Positions 6,917-15,353 of a DNA stretch of 64,000 bases are shown one piece after another (position 1 is the stretch's first letter; every line of letters begins with the position of its first letter). The notes under the pieces are model-generated. The model saw only the letters and a list, made by a program, of their open reading frames with translations, did not search any database and was not told the DNA's origin. Source of the DNA: Halorubrum sodomense (GTDB lineage Archaea > Halobacteriota > Halobacteria > Halobacteriales > Haloferacaceae); assembly GCF_900111935.1 (NCBI RefSeq), contig NZ_FOYN01000001.1, positions 852,069 through 916,068 on the forward strand, read 5' to 3'. A program made the translations under genes and the position numbers.

Positions 6917-7624
6917 GTGAGCGATCCGATCCCGACCGGCTGTCGCCCGGTCGACGAGCTGTTGGGCGGCGGCTTCGAGCGCGGCGTCGTCACGCAGGTG
7001 TACGGCCCGCCGGCCGCGGGGAAGACGAACCTCGCGCTCGCCGCGGCGGTCGAGGTCGCGGCCGGCGGCGACCGCGTCCTCTACATCGACACCGAGGGGC
7101 TCTCGATCGACCGGTTCGAGCAGATCGCCGAAGGGAAGATCGGTCGGAACGACGACGGTGAGACGGTCGAGGAGATCGCCTCGCGGCTGGTGATATCGGA
7201 GGCGTACGACTTCGACGACCAGCGCGAGGCGGTCCGCGACGCGGAGGAACTGGCCGAGGAAGTCGAACTGATCGTGTTGGACTCCGCGACGGGCTTCTAC
7301 CGACTGGAGCGCGCCGGCGACACCGAGGGCGGCGAGTCGCTCCGCAAGGTCGCCAAACAGGTGACTCACCTCCTCTCTCTGGCCCGCCGTCACGACCTCG
7401 CCGTCGTGATCACGAACCAGGTGTTCACCGACCCCGACGGCGACCGCGACCGCGCGCTCGGTGGCAACACGCTGAACCACTGGACCGGCGCAATCGTCCG
7501 CGTCGACCGGTTCCGCGGCGGGAACCGTCGGGCGACTCTGGAAAAACACCGCTCGAAGCCCGGGGGCGACACCGCGACCTTCCGCATCGTCGCCGACGGA
7601 CTCGCGGAGGGGACCGACGCCTGA
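6917..7624 (+). CDS. radB: DNA repair and recombination protein RadB
   Basis: A 235-residue RecA-fold protein that lacks the N-terminal helix-hairpin-helix domain of RadA, which defines RadB. The Walker A motif is GPPAAGKT (about 31-38); Walker B is LIVLDSATG; VVITNQVF and GGNTLNHW are conserved recombinase segments. RadB is a RadA paralogue thought to act as a recombination mediator. The gene starts with GTG under a clear TATA box and stands alone. Confidence 0.93.
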   Translation: MSDPIPTGCRPVDELLGGGFERGVVTQVYGPPAAGKTNLALAAAVEVAAGGDRVLYIDTEGLSIDRFEQIAEGKIGRNDDGETVEEIASRLVISEAYDFDDQREAVRDAEELAEEVELIVLDSATGFYRLERAGDTEGGESLRKVAKQVTHLLSLARRHDLAVVITNQVFTDPDGDRDRALGGNTLNHWTGAIVRVDRFRGGNRRATLEKHRSKPGGDTATFRIVADGLAEGTDA

Positions 7625-7643
7625 GCGTCGCGGGGGACGTGTC

Positions 7644-7688
7644 GAAGCGGAGGGCGGAGAAGCGGAGGCCGGAGAAGCGGAGACCGGG
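7644..7688. repeat. three tandem 15-base repeats
   Basis: Units GAAGCGGAGGGCGGA, GAAGCGGAGGCCGGA and GAAGCGGAGACCGGG stand head to tail between the convergent radB and CBS-protein genes. No reading frame or known element is associated with them. Confidence 0.6.
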
Positions 7689-7769
7689 ACCGAAACGCTC
7701 GCAGCGAGCGACCGCGGCCCGCCGACGGCCCGGCGACGCGGGCCGCCGCCAGGCCGAGCGTCTATCGGC

Positions 7770-8909
7770 TCACAGCTGGCCGAGCTTCCGGAGGAGCTGG
7801 CCGCGGTACTCCTCGTCGGCGTTGACGCCCTTGATCTCTAAGACGTTCCGCTCCAGCTTGTCGAGCGCGACGTGGAAGGCGTGTTCGGCCCCGTACCCCT
7901 CGCCGGAGCCGCCGACCTGCCCCTCGTTGGTGCGGAGGCGGATCTGACACTGGATCAGGGGCGTACCGCGGAGCTTCTCCTTGTGGGCGTGGAGCCGGAC
8001 GTGCGCGTGGATGACGTGCATGTCCGCGTACTTGTCCGCGACCTGCTCGATGGACTGGACGATGTGCTCGCGAGAGGTCGTGTCCAGCAGGTCGACGTTC
8101 GTGATCTGGACGTCCATCGAGTCCTCTTCGGTGAAGGTAAGCGCGCGCAACACGTCGGTCTTCGTCACGATTCCGGCGACGGTGTCGGCGTCCCCGGGCG
8201 TGACGACCAGCCCGGAGACCTCGTTGTCGAACATCCGCTGAACGACGGTCTGAGCGGTCTCGTCGTCGGTCGCGGTGACGACCGGGCTCGACATGATGTC
8301 GTAGACGGGGATGTCGAGCATCCGGTCGATGTCGCCCGCGCGGTCGCCGCTGCCCTGGCGCTCCTGGTCGCGGACGACGAACTCCACGATGTCGTTGGTG
8401 GTGACGACGCCGACGAGGTCGCCGTCGTCGTCGAGCACGGGGAGCCGAGAGACGCCGTTCTCGCGGAGGCGGTTGATCGCTCGGCCGACGCTCTCCGTCT
8501 CGCCGATGCCGATCACGTCCTCGGTCGCGATCTGTTCGACGGTGATCGCGTCCAGGCTGTCGAGGACCGCCTCGAGGATCTGATCGACCGTGACGATGCC
8601 GTATAGCTTCTCGCCCTCGTAGACGGGCGCGATCTTCACGTCGCCCTCGACGAGGAGCCGCGCGGTCTCGCGCACGTCCTCGTGGCGGTCGACCGAGGGC
8701 GCGGGCTTCATCACCGCCGACACCTTCGTGTCGTCCTCCATGCGCGAGCGCATGAGCTGTTTCTCACCGACGACGCCCGCGTACTCGCCGTCCTCGACGA
8801 CGACGATCCCCTTGGGATTCTCTCGCTCGAAGATAGAACGGACCTTCGCGAGCCGCTCATCGACGTCGACCTCGACGTATTCCGGTACCGCGATATCAGA
8901 GATGTTCAT
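7770..8909 (-). CDS. four-CBS-domain protein with an HPF/S30AE-like C-terminus
   Basis: A 379-residue protein. Residues 1-265 hold four CBS motifs in two pairs (GIVVVEDGEYAGVV, YGIVTVDQIL, PVLDDDGDLVGVVTTNDIV, GLVVTPGDADTVAGIVTKTD), which usually bind adenine nucleotides. Residues about 270-370 (DVQITNVDLLD, HVIHAHVRLHAHKEK, AFHVALDKLERNVLEIKG) resemble the S30AE/HPF ribosome hibernation fold in strand-helix order and in the ALDKLER helix. CBS proteins have been described as hibernation factors in other archaea. I infer a nucleotide-sensing ribosome-binding factor. The CBS call is sure; the C-terminal assignment is a pattern match made by eye. Confidence 0.82.
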   Translation of the reverse strand: MNISDIAVPEYVEVDVDERLAKVRSIFERENPKGIVVVEDGEYAGVVGEKQLMRSRMEDDTKVSAVMKPAPSVDRHEDVRETARLLVEGDVKIAPVYEGEKLYGIVTVDQILEAVLDSLDAITVEQIATEDVIGIGETESVGRAINRLRENGVSRLPVLDDDGDLVGVVTTNDIVEFVVRDQERQGSGDRAGDIDRMLDIPVYDIMSSPVVTATDDETAQTVVQRMFDNEVSGLVVTPGDADTVAGIVTKTDVLRALTFTEEDSMDVQITNVDLLDTTSREHIVQSIEQVADKYADMHVIHAHVRLHAHKEKLRGTPLIQCQIRLRTNEGQVGGSGEGYGAEHAFHVALDKLERNVLEIKGVNADEEYRGQLLRKLGQL

Positions 8910-9006
8910 GGTCCGATTTACGCGTTCGACGGGCCGGGTATTGAAAGTGCGGGAGTCGTCGCGCGCGCCGACAGCCGCCGTCCGACGAGCGGAATCCGCC
9001 TGAAGG

Positions 9007-9176
9007 CATTTCCGCGCGGCGACCGAAGTTCAGGCGCGAAGCCATCGACCGCGCTGATCGCCGTCGGCGTCGCGCTGATCGTGACTCCCCTCCCGGGTCC
9101 GACCCCGTTTATCGGCCCGCTCGCCGGTGCGCTCTCGCTGTTCGCCGGGCTCTTCCTCCGGCTGTTCGGCGTCTGA
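9007..9176 (+). pseudogene. remnant or non-canonical-start small membrane protein
   Basis: This frame encodes two hydrophobic helices around a proline turn (LIAVGVALIVTPLPGPTPF, then IGPLAGALSLFAGLFLRLFGV, split here) and a TGA at 9174-9176. Reading back towards 8910 there is no in-frame ATG, GTG or TTG at a sensible place, and further upstream the frame runs antisense into the CBS gene. Either the start was lost by a frameshift or a rare start codon is used. The helical hairpin looks like real protein and not chance. Confidence 0.35.
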
Positions 9177-9277
9177 GAGCCGTCGGCTCGGCGCGTGAGG
9201 CGACGCCCCGCGGCCCGTGGGGCGCGGCCGTCCCGGCGTGTGAAACCTTTTTGCCCGTTACCGCCCCACGGAAAGGC

Positions 9278-9958
9278 GTGTACGACGCCGTCGTCCTCGA
9301 CAATGACGGGGTGTTGATCGGGCGGACGCCGTTCGACACGCTCCGCGAGGCCGCCTGGGACGCGTTCGTGAGCCTCGGCGTCGAGGACCCCGACCTGGCC
9401 CACGTGGACGACGTCGCGATCGGCGTCGACCCCGCGACCTTGACCGACATCTGCGAGCGCTACGGGGTGGACCCGACGGAGTTCTGGCGGGTCAGGGACG
9501 AGACCGCCGCCGCGGCGCAGATCGACGCCGCCCGGAAGGGGCGGAAGACGCCGTACGACGACGTCGACGCGCTGCGCGCGCTGGACGCCCCGCTCGGCGT
9601 CGTCTCCTCGAACCAGCAGGCGACCGTCGACGCCCTGCTGGACCACTTCGGGCTGGCAGGCCGCTTCGAGGTGGCGTACGGCCGCGAGCCCTCGGTCGCC
9701 AGCCTCTCGCGGAAGAAGCCCTCGCCGTACTACATCGAGCGCGCCCTCGAAGACCTCGGCGCCGAGACGGCGCTGTTCGTCGGCGACAACGAGTCGGACG
9801 TGCGCGCGGCCGACAACGCCGGCATCGACTCCGCGTTCGTCCGCCGGCCCCATCGCCGGTCGACGGATCTCACCTGTCAGCCGACCTATGAGATCGACGA
9901 CCTCCACGACCTCGTGAGCCTCTGCGGGCGGGCCCCCGAGGCGGACGACTCGGCCTGA
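9278..9958 (+). CDS. HAD superfamily hydrolase (phosphatase-like)
   Basis: A 226-residue haloacid dehalogenase-fold protein. Motif I is LDNDGVL (Asp8 nucleophile, Asp10), motif II VVSSNQ, the motif III lysine lies in SRKKPSP, and motif IV is FVGDNESD. The cap is helical. Phosphoglycolate phosphatase-like members share this layout, so it probably removes phosphate from a small metabolite. The GTG at 9278 is preferred because CCTTTTTG at about 9247-9254 lies at the leaderless promoter distance; the in-frame TTG at 9251 would overlap that box. Confidence 0.85.
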   Translation: MYDAVVLDNDGVLIGRTPFDTLREAAWDAFVSLGVEDPDLAHVDDVAIGVDPATLTDICERYGVDPTEFWRVRDETAAAAQIDAARKGRKTPYDDVDALRALDAPLGVVSSNQQATVDALLDHFGLAGRFEVAYGREPSVASLSRKKPSPYYIERALEDLGAETALFVGDNESDVRAADNAGIDSAFVRRPHRRSTDLTCQPTYEIDDLHDLVSLCGRAPEADDSA

Positions 9959-10027
9959 GGGCGCCCGCCGCCGCGGCCGACCGCGTCGACCGAAATTCTG
10001 AACTGCGGTCCCGCCGAGTCGGCGGCC

Positions 10028-10756
10028 ATGCCCGAGCCCTCCGCTCCCGTCGAGTCGCGTCGCCGCGTCGACCGAGACGCGCTCGACGCCGCGGTCACGG
10101 GGTACCGACGCACCGAACGGGTCGCGAGCTGGACGCTCGCGCTGCTCGCCGCGGGCGCATTCCTCGCTGCGGTCGCCGCGTTCTCGCTCTGGCACGGCGC
10201 GGCGGTCGCCCTCGTCCTCGCCGTCGCGCTGCGCGCGCCGGTCCTGCGTCGGGGCGGGACGACCAGGCTCCGGACCGACGGGCCCCCGGAGGAGGTGACC
10301 GAGGCGTTCGCGTCGGCGACGCCGCCGGTCCTCGCCCTCCAGTGGGGGGTCGCCGACGAGGTCCGCCCGGCGTCCGACGGCGCGGGCGGCGTCTACGAAC
10401 ACGAGTGGCTCCTCGGGCTCCGGAGCCACTCGCTGACGGTCGACACGGAGGCGGAGCCGTCGGACGGCGCGAGCGCGGCCGACGGCGACCCGGCGGCGCG
10501 CGTCCTGATAGAGGGGACGCTCGACGGCCGGCCGTGGGGCGCGTACGCGGCCGCGGTCCGAGAGGCCGCCGACGGGACGGCGGGCCGGACGGTCGTCGAC
10601 GTCGAACTGTGCCCCCGGCGGCGGTTCGGCCTCCGCAGCCTGCCGCAGACGCTGGTCGCCGAGCGGTACTACGCCGACGCGCTCGCCGCGCAGGGGTACG
10701 AGACCGTCTCCCGCGACGTCTCGTTCGCGGTCTCGTCGACCGCGCCCCGCTCGTAG
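10028..10756 (+). CDS. haloarchaeal membrane protein of unknown function
   Basis: A 242-residue protein with two adjacent hydrophobic helices at about 33-70 (ASWTLALLAAGAFLAAVAAF and AAVALVLAVAL), then a large soluble domain of some 170 residues with beta-rich segments (HEWLLGLRSHSLTV, RTVVDVELCPRRR). No catalytic motif is recognised. It lies between the HAD hydrolase and the aldo/keto reductase on the same strand with moderate gaps, so it may be independently transcribed. Confidence 0.7.
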   Translation: MPEPSAPVESRRRVDRDALDAAVTGYRRTERVASWTLALLAAGAFLAAVAAFSLWHGAAVALVLAVALRAPVLRRGGTTRLRTDGPPEEVTEAFASATPPVLALQWGVADEVRPASDGAGGVYEHEWLLGLRSHSLTVDTEAEPSDGASAADGDPAARVLIEGTLDGRPWGAYAAAVREAADGTAGRTVVDVELCPRRRFGLRSLPQTLVAERYYADALAAQGYETVSRDVSFAVSSTAPRS

Positions 10757-10814
10757 CCGCTCGCCCGGCGCGGGAAGTCGGGCGCTTTTTGCCCCGGTCG
10801 GTCCACGCCGGACC

Positions 10815-11609
10815 ATGGACCTTCCGCCCGTCGGTCTCGGCACGATGGGGATCGACGACCCCGACGCGGTCGCGACCGCGCTCGCCGCCGGCTACCGCCA
10901 CCTCGACACCGCTCGGATCTACGAGAACGAGGCGGTCGTCGGCGAGGGGCTCGCCGCGGGGCTGGACCGGGCCGTCGGCGCCGCGGACCGCGACCTCGAC
11001 CGCGAGGACGTGACCGTCGCGACGAAGCTGTGGATCGACGACCTCGCGGCCGACACGGTCGCGCCCGCCGCCCGCGAGAGCGCGGACCGCCTCGGGGTCG
11101 ACGCGCTCGACCTGCTGTACGTCCACCGCCCGCGCGGCGACTACGACCCCGAGGCGACGCTGCCCGCCCTCGATCGACTGGTCGACGAGGGGTTCGTTCG
11201 GAACCTCGGCGTCTCGAACTTCGAGATCGCGGACCTGGACCGCGCGATCGAGGTCATCGGCCGGCCGCCCGCGGCCCACCAGACCGAACTCCACCCGCTG
11301 TTCTTCCGGCCGGACCTGCTCGATCACGCCCGCGAACACGGCTACCCGGTCGTCGCCTACTCGCCGCTGGCCGGCGGGCGGGTGCGCGAGGTGGAGCCGG
11401 TCGCCGAGGCCGCAGAGGCGCACGAGACGACGGCCGAGGCGGTCGCGATCGCGTGGGCGACCGCGAAGGAGCCGGTGGTGGCCATCCCGAAGGCGTCGAC
11501 CGAGGAACACCTCCGAGCCAACCTCGCGGCGGCCGACCTCGAACTCACCGACGCGGAGGTCGCCGCGATCGACGCGGTCGAGCGCGAGGAGGAGCTGTTC
11601 CCCGCGTAG
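10815..11609 (+). CDS. aldo/keto reductase
   Basis: A 264-residue TIM-barrel NAD(P)H oxidoreductase. The four catalytic residues are present: Asp31, Tyr36 (HLDTARIYENE), Lys71 (VATKLW) and His104 (LYVHRP). The segment FVRNLGVSNF and the C-terminal IPKASTEEHLRANL bind the cofactor phosphate. It probably reduces an aldehyde or a 2,5-diketogluconate-like sugar; the substrate cannot be told from sequence. A T-rich element at about 10788 serves as its promoter. Confidence 0.9.
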   Translation: MDLPPVGLGTMGIDDPDAVATALAAGYRHLDTARIYENEAVVGEGLAAGLDRAVGAADRDLDREDVTVATKLWIDDLAADTVAPAARESADRLGVDALDLLYVHRPRGDYDPEATLPALDRLVDEGFVRNLGVSNFEIADLDRAIEVIGRPPAAHQTELHPLFFRPDLLDHAREHGYPVVAYSPLAGGRVREVEPVAEAAEAHETTAEAVAIAWATAKEPVVAIPKASTEEHLRANLAAADLELTDAEVAAIDAVEREEELFPA

Positions 11610-11702
11610 TTGATCCGTATTTTTGGATCGATTTAGGTCTGTTCGAGGTTCGATAACCACGATCCCGTATGATTTTTATTCCGCCGCCGTCGACGTCCTC
11701 CC

Positions 11703-12596
11703 GTGACAGAGATCATCGACGGGGAGGCCGTCGCGGCCGACGTGCGCGACGCGGTCGCCGACGAGGTCGCGCGGCTCTCCGACGCCGGCGTCGAACCGGG
11801 GCTGGCCACGGTGCTGATGAGCGACGACCCCGCCAGCGAGACGTACGTCTCGATGAAACAGCGCGACTGCGAGGAGGTCGGCATCGAGAGCTTCCACGTC
11901 GAGATCGATGCCGACGCGCCCGCGAGCGAACTGTACGAGACCATCGACGACCTCAACGGCCGCGACGACGTCCACGGGGTTCTGGTCCAGCTCCCGCTCC
12001 CGGACCACGTGGACAAGCGGACCGTCCTCCGGCGGGTCGACCCCGAGAAGGACGTGGACGGCTTCCACCCGGAGAACGTCGGTCGGCTCGTCGCGGGCGA
12101 CGCCCGGTTCAAGCCGTGTACCCCCCACGGCGTCCAGAAGCTGCTCGACGCCTACGACGTGGCGACGGAGGGCGCGGACGCGGTCGTCGTCGGACGCTCC
12201 GACATCGTCGGGAAGCCGATGGCGAACCTGCTGATCCAGAAGGCCCCGACCGGGAACGCGACCACGACGGTCTGTCACTCCCGGACGGAGGACCTGGAGG
12301 CGAAGCTGGCCGGCGCGGACCTCGTCGTCGCCGCCGCCGGCATCCCGGAGTTCGTCGACGGCTCGATGCTCAAGGAGGGCGCGACCGTGATCGACGTGGG
12401 GATCAATCGCGTCGACGCGGACACGGAGAAGGGGTACGAGCTCGTGGGCGACGTGGACTACGAGTCGGCGAGCGAAGTGGCGGGGGCGATCACGCCCGTC
12501 CCCGGCGGGGTGGGGCCGATGACGCGCGCGATGCTCCTGTATAACACGGTGAAGGCGGCCGGGATCCAGCACGGCGTCGACGTGCGTCTGGAGTAG
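11703..12596 (+). CDS. folD: FolD, methylene-THF dehydrogenase/cyclohydrolase
   Basis: A 297-residue bifunctional enzyme interconverting 5,10-methylene- and 10-formyl-tetrahydrofolate, a NADP-dependent dehydrogenase plus cyclohydrolase. The catalytic pair Tyr48 and Lys52 lies in SETYVSMKQ. PLPDHVDK and the Rossmann segment VVVGRSDIVGKPMANLL are family signatures, as is TPVPGGVGPMTRAML near the end. The start is GTG; an AT-rich segment with TTTTTATT lies about 20-30 bases before it. It supplies one-carbon units and so links to the glycine cleavage genes further on. Confidence 0.95.
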   Translation: MTEIIDGEAVAADVRDAVADEVARLSDAGVEPGLATVLMSDDPASETYVSMKQRDCEEVGIESFHVEIDADAPASELYETIDDLNGRDDVHGVLVQLPLPDHVDKRTVLRRVDPEKDVDGFHPENVGRLVAGDARFKPCTPHGVQKLLDAYDVATEGADAVVVGRSDIVGKPMANLLIQKAPTGNATTTVCHSRTEDLEAKLAGADLVVAAAGIPEFVDGSMLKEGATVIDVGINRVDADTEKGYELVGDVDYESASEVAGAITPVPGGVGPMTRAMLLYNTVKAAGIQHGVDVRLE

Positions 12597-12620
12597 CGCG
12601 GCGTCGACCGCCGCCGTCCC

Positions 12621-13178
12621 CTACCCCTCGGGACGCCAGCGGCCGCCGATGTCGTCGCGGGGGTAGTCCTGGTACGTGCCGTCGAGGAACGTGGTGACGC
12701 GGCCGTCCTCCTCGCTGAGCGTGATCGCCCAGAGGACGTCGTCGCGCAGCGACGTCTCCAGCGCGCTCATGTGTTTCGTGCCCATCCAATCGGGGAACTC
12801 CAGGGCGGCGACGCCCGGCACCTCCTCCTCGAAGGGGCTCCGAACGCGGACCATCTGTCGCTGGATGGTGCCGTCGCCGGTCACGACGACGGCCCCGTCC
12901 CGACTGAACGCCACGTCGCGGGCGACCTTCGTGAACACGTCGGGCGACTCGGTAACGACCTGACACCGGTCGACCGGCCACCGGTTGTCGCCCAGCGGGT
13001 CGGTGTACTCGTCGAAGTTGACCTCCGCCACGATCAGCACGTAGAGACTGGGACCGCTCACGTACTGCTCGTCCCACTGGTCGAAGCCGAGGCTGAGCGC
13101 CTCGGCGGTGTACCTGATCTGGTCCATCAGGTCCTGGCTCGTCGCGTACTTCTTCAGGACTCGGTCGAGCGACTCCAT
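12621..13178 (-). CDS. dacZ: DisA_N-like diadenylate cyclase (DacZ-like)
   Basis: A 185-residue protein consisting mainly of a DisA_N-like domain. DGA (94-96) matches the family nucleotide-binding motif; GTKHMSAL (133-140) takes the place of the GxRHRAA motif; SEEDG (155-159) is also conserved. Such enzymes make c-di-AMP from two ATP; the single-domain archaeal form is called DacZ. The usual RHR triplet reads KHM here, so activity is inferred and not assured. It is cytoplasmic, with no sensory domain attached. It is convergent with folD and downstream of the nucleotidase gene on the same strand. Confidence 0.72.
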   Translation of the reverse strand: MESLDRVLKKYATSQDLMDQIRYTAEALSLGFDQWDEQYVSGPSLYVLIVAEVNFDEYTDPLGDNRWPVDRCQVVTESPDVFTKVARDVAFSRDGAVVVTGDGTIQRQMVRVRSPFEEEVPGVAALEFPDWMGTKHMSALETSLRDDVLWAITLSEEDGRVTTFLDGTYQDYPRDDIGGRWRPEG

Positions 13179-13281
13179 ACCGTGTGTGACACAACGGCAC
13201 GGATACTGTTAAAACTCCGTCACGACGCGGCAGACGGCGGACGAGCCGCCCGCGACGGGAGCGCGGTCCGCTCCGCCGGCT

Positions 13282-14715
13282 TCAGTCGTCGTCGGCCGCG
13301 GCGGCGCGGTTCCGGATCTCGATCCGGCCCTCGATCTCGGGGTCGATTCCGTGTTCACGGGCGTAGTCGGCCAACACCTCGTACTGGATGCCGGCCTCGT
13401 CGATCCGGTGGCGCTGTGCGAGCGTCGGGTACTCGTGTTCGGAGTGGAGCAGGTACTCCGAGACGGCGACCGTGTAGCGCGCGTCCGGGTCGATGGGTTC
13501 GCCGCCGACGGTGGCTTCGAGGATTAGTTCGGCCTCGTCGTCCCAGACGACCCGGGCGTTCGAGACGTGACCGTGCCACCAGTCCTCCTCGCCGAAGTCC
13601 ACGTCGGGGGCGGCCATCTCGCGGAACACGTCGTGGAGCTCCGCGCCGGTGACCGACGCGAGCGCGACCGGCTCCTCGAACGGGATCAGACTGATCAGGT
13701 CGGCCTTCGTCACGTCGCCGTCCCACGGATCGCCCTGCCGGAGTCCGCCGGCGTTCGACAGGCCCACGTCGGCGTCGTGGACCCAGCGGAACGCGTCCGC
13801 GACGAAGTTGCCGACGCGGCACTCCCCGCCGTGGACCACGTCCCCGGAGCGATCGATCGGCTCCTCGACCGCGTCGACGACCTCGCCGAGATCGGCCGCG
13901 GCCATCCGCGCCGCGAGCGCGTCCGCCAGCCCGGGAGCGGGCTCGGCCCCGTCCGGCTCGTGTAGCGTCGCGGTCGGCGGGTCGGCGTCGAGGTCGACCT
14001 CGGCCACCGTCTCCCCGTTGACGCCGGGCCGGACGAGCAGGGTGTCCGCCACGGTCTCGTTCCGACGGCTGTGGACGTGGCCGCCGAGTATCGCGTCCGC
14101 GTCGAGCTCGCGGGCGAGGTCGTCGTCGCCCGCCCCGAGGTGCGAGAGGACGACGACCCGGTCGAGTCCCCCGCCCGTCGCGCTGTCGACCGACGCGTCT
14201 TTCCCTCGCTCGGCGGCCGCAGCGCGCATCTCCGCGAGCGCGTCGCGCGCCGCGCCGACGGGGTCGTCGAAGGAGAGGTCGGCGGCCATCGGGTTCAGCG
14301 AGTCCGTCGCGGGGTCGGTGACGCCGACGAACCCGATCCGAGCGCCGTCGACCTCGCGGATCGCCCACGGAACGACGCCCTCGTCGCGGCCGAACGGATC
14401 GCCGTCCTCGTCCCGGACGTTCGCGGAGACGAACGTCGCCGGTGAGTCGGCGACGAGGTCGCGCAGCGCGTCGGGACCGTAGTCGAACTCGTGGTTGCCG
14501 AACGTGTCGAGTTCGGTGTCGGTCGCGTCGTAGAAGTCGAGGACCTGCCTGCCGGTCGCGACCAGCGAGAGGACGCCCGGCGCGGTCGTGTCGCCGGTGG
14601 CGACGACCGCGGCGTCGGGGCCCGAGAGCGCTCGGATCCGGCCGGCGAGCCGGGCCGCCCGCTCGGGGGCGTCGAAGACGTTCTCGATATCGGAGTAGTG
14701 AACGAGACGGACCAT
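13282..14715 (-). CDS. UshA-like metallophosphatase / 5'-nucleotidase
   Basis: A 477-residue two-domain protein. The N-terminal calcineurin-like metallophosphoesterase has HYSDIEN, ATGDTTAPG, FGNHEFDYG (the GNHE motif), LSHLG and GGHVH, which supply the metal ligands. The C-terminal 5'-nucleotidase domain (about 270-465) has LSNAGGLR and VTGAELHDVF. Related enzymes hydrolyse nucleotides or sugar-phosphate esters. Unlike most UshA proteins there is no signal peptide, so it acts inside the cell. In motif I the usual DxH is DIE, so one ligand differs. Confidence 0.85.
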   Translation of the reverse strand: MVRLVHYSDIENVFDAPERAARLAGRIRALSGPDAAVVATGDTTAPGVLSLVATGRQVLDFYDATDTELDTFGNHEFDYGPDALRDLVADSPATFVSANVRDEDGDPFGRDEGVVPWAIREVDGARIGFVGVTDPATDSLNPMAADLSFDDPVGAARDALAEMRAAAAERGKDASVDSATGGGLDRVVVLSHLGAGDDDLARELDADAILGGHVHSRRNETVADTLLVRPGVNGETVAEVDLDADPPTATLHEPDGAEPAPGLADALAARMAAADLGEVVDAVEEPIDRSGDVVHGGECRVGNFVADAFRWVHDADVGLSNAGGLRQGDPWDGDVTKADLISLIPFEEPVALASVTGAELHDVFREMAAPDVDFGEEDWWHGHVSNARVVWDDEAELILEATVGGEPIDPDARYTVAVSEYLLHSEHEYPTLAQRHRIDEAGIQYEVLADYAREHGIDPEIEGRIEIRNRAAAADDD

Positions 14716-14864
14716 CGGACGTGCGTCCGGAGGGGCGAGCGACGCTTAAAAAACGCGGAGTTCGCCCGCCTCGGTGGCCGCGGCTCGCCGGCGTCGCCTT
14801 CTCGTGTTCTCTCGGGGTTCCGACCCGTGACCCGCGCTCGCACACGCACGAGACATTGAAAGCG

Positions 14865-14873
14865 CTTTTATGG
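14865..14873 (+). promoter_or_regulatory. TATA-like box of the rpl7ae operon
   Basis: CTTTTATGG is the best core promoter upstream of rpl7ae. It predicts a transcript start near 14893-14898 and so an unusually long leader of about 90 bases, in contrast to the leaderless genes around it. Confidence 0.5.
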
Positions 14874-14891
14874 ATGTCCTGACTACGACGG

Positions 14892-14922
14892 GGCACAGCC
14901 TCTGTGGGGTTGATGATGTGCC
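14892..14922 (+). promoter_or_regulatory. hairpin in the rpl7ae leader
   Basis: GGCACA (14892-14897) pairs with TGTGCC (14917-14922). The 3' side of the loop carries TTGATGA, with GA directly before the stem, as on the non-bulged strand of a kink-turn. The opposite strand lacks an obvious GA pair, so a true kink-turn is unproven. L7Ae binds kink-turns and autoregulation through its own leader is known in other archaea. A purine-rich Shine-Dalgarno (GGAGGACAGGAG) follows at about 14967-14978. Confidence 0.35.
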
Positions 14923-14984
14923 GTTCCGTTAGGGACCGACCACGGGACGGACACGCGAGCCCGCGCGGAGGACAGGAGAAACAT

Positions 14985-15347
14985 ATGCCCGTTTACGTAG
15001 ACTACGACACCCCAGCGGACCTCGCGGAGCGATCCCTCGAAGCGCTCGAGGTCGCCCGAGACACCGGCACAGTGAAGAAAGGAACCAACGAGACCACCAA
15101 GGCCGTCGAGCGCGGCAACGCGGACCTCGTCATCGTCGCCGAGGACGTCTCCCCCGAGGAGATCGTGATGCATCTCCCCGAGCTCGCCGAGGAGAAGGGG
15201 ATCCCCGTCGTCTTCGTCGACACGCAGGACGAGGTCGGCCAGGCCGCCGGCCTCGAGGTCGGCTCGGCCGCCGCCGCCGTCGTCGATGCCGGCGACGCCG
15301 ACGACGACGTCGAGGACATCGGCGAGAAGGTCGCGGAGCTCCGATAA
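14985..15347 (+). CDS. rpl7ae: ribosomal protein L7Ae
   Basis: A 120-residue acidic L7Ae. It binds kink-turns in 23S rRNA and also in archaeal box C/D and H/ACA guide RNPs and RNase P. Conserved segments are [14 protein letters not shown], the RNA-binding loop, and [18 protein letters not shown]. The ATG at 14985 follows a strong Shine-Dalgarno; a 27-codon upstream extension in frame lacks family similarity. It heads the rpl7ae-rps28e-rpl24e-ndk operon. Confidence 0.96.
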   Translation: MPVYVDYDTPADLAERSLEALEVARDTGTVKKGTNETTKAVERGNADLVIVAEDVSPEEIVMHLPELAEEKGIPVVFVDTQDEVGQAAGLEVGSAAAAVVDAGDADDDVEDIGEKVAELR

Positions 15348-15353
15348 CCACCC

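Noticed and set aside
8918-10843. 641-codon minus-strand frame
   Set aside because: Antisense to the HAD and membrane-protein genes, without any recognisable domain.
14879-14916. Box C/D-like guide RNA (CTGA then TGATGA) before rpl7ae
   Set aside because: The CTGA lies upstream of the predicted transcript start and the boxes are in the wrong order for a terminal C/D motif.
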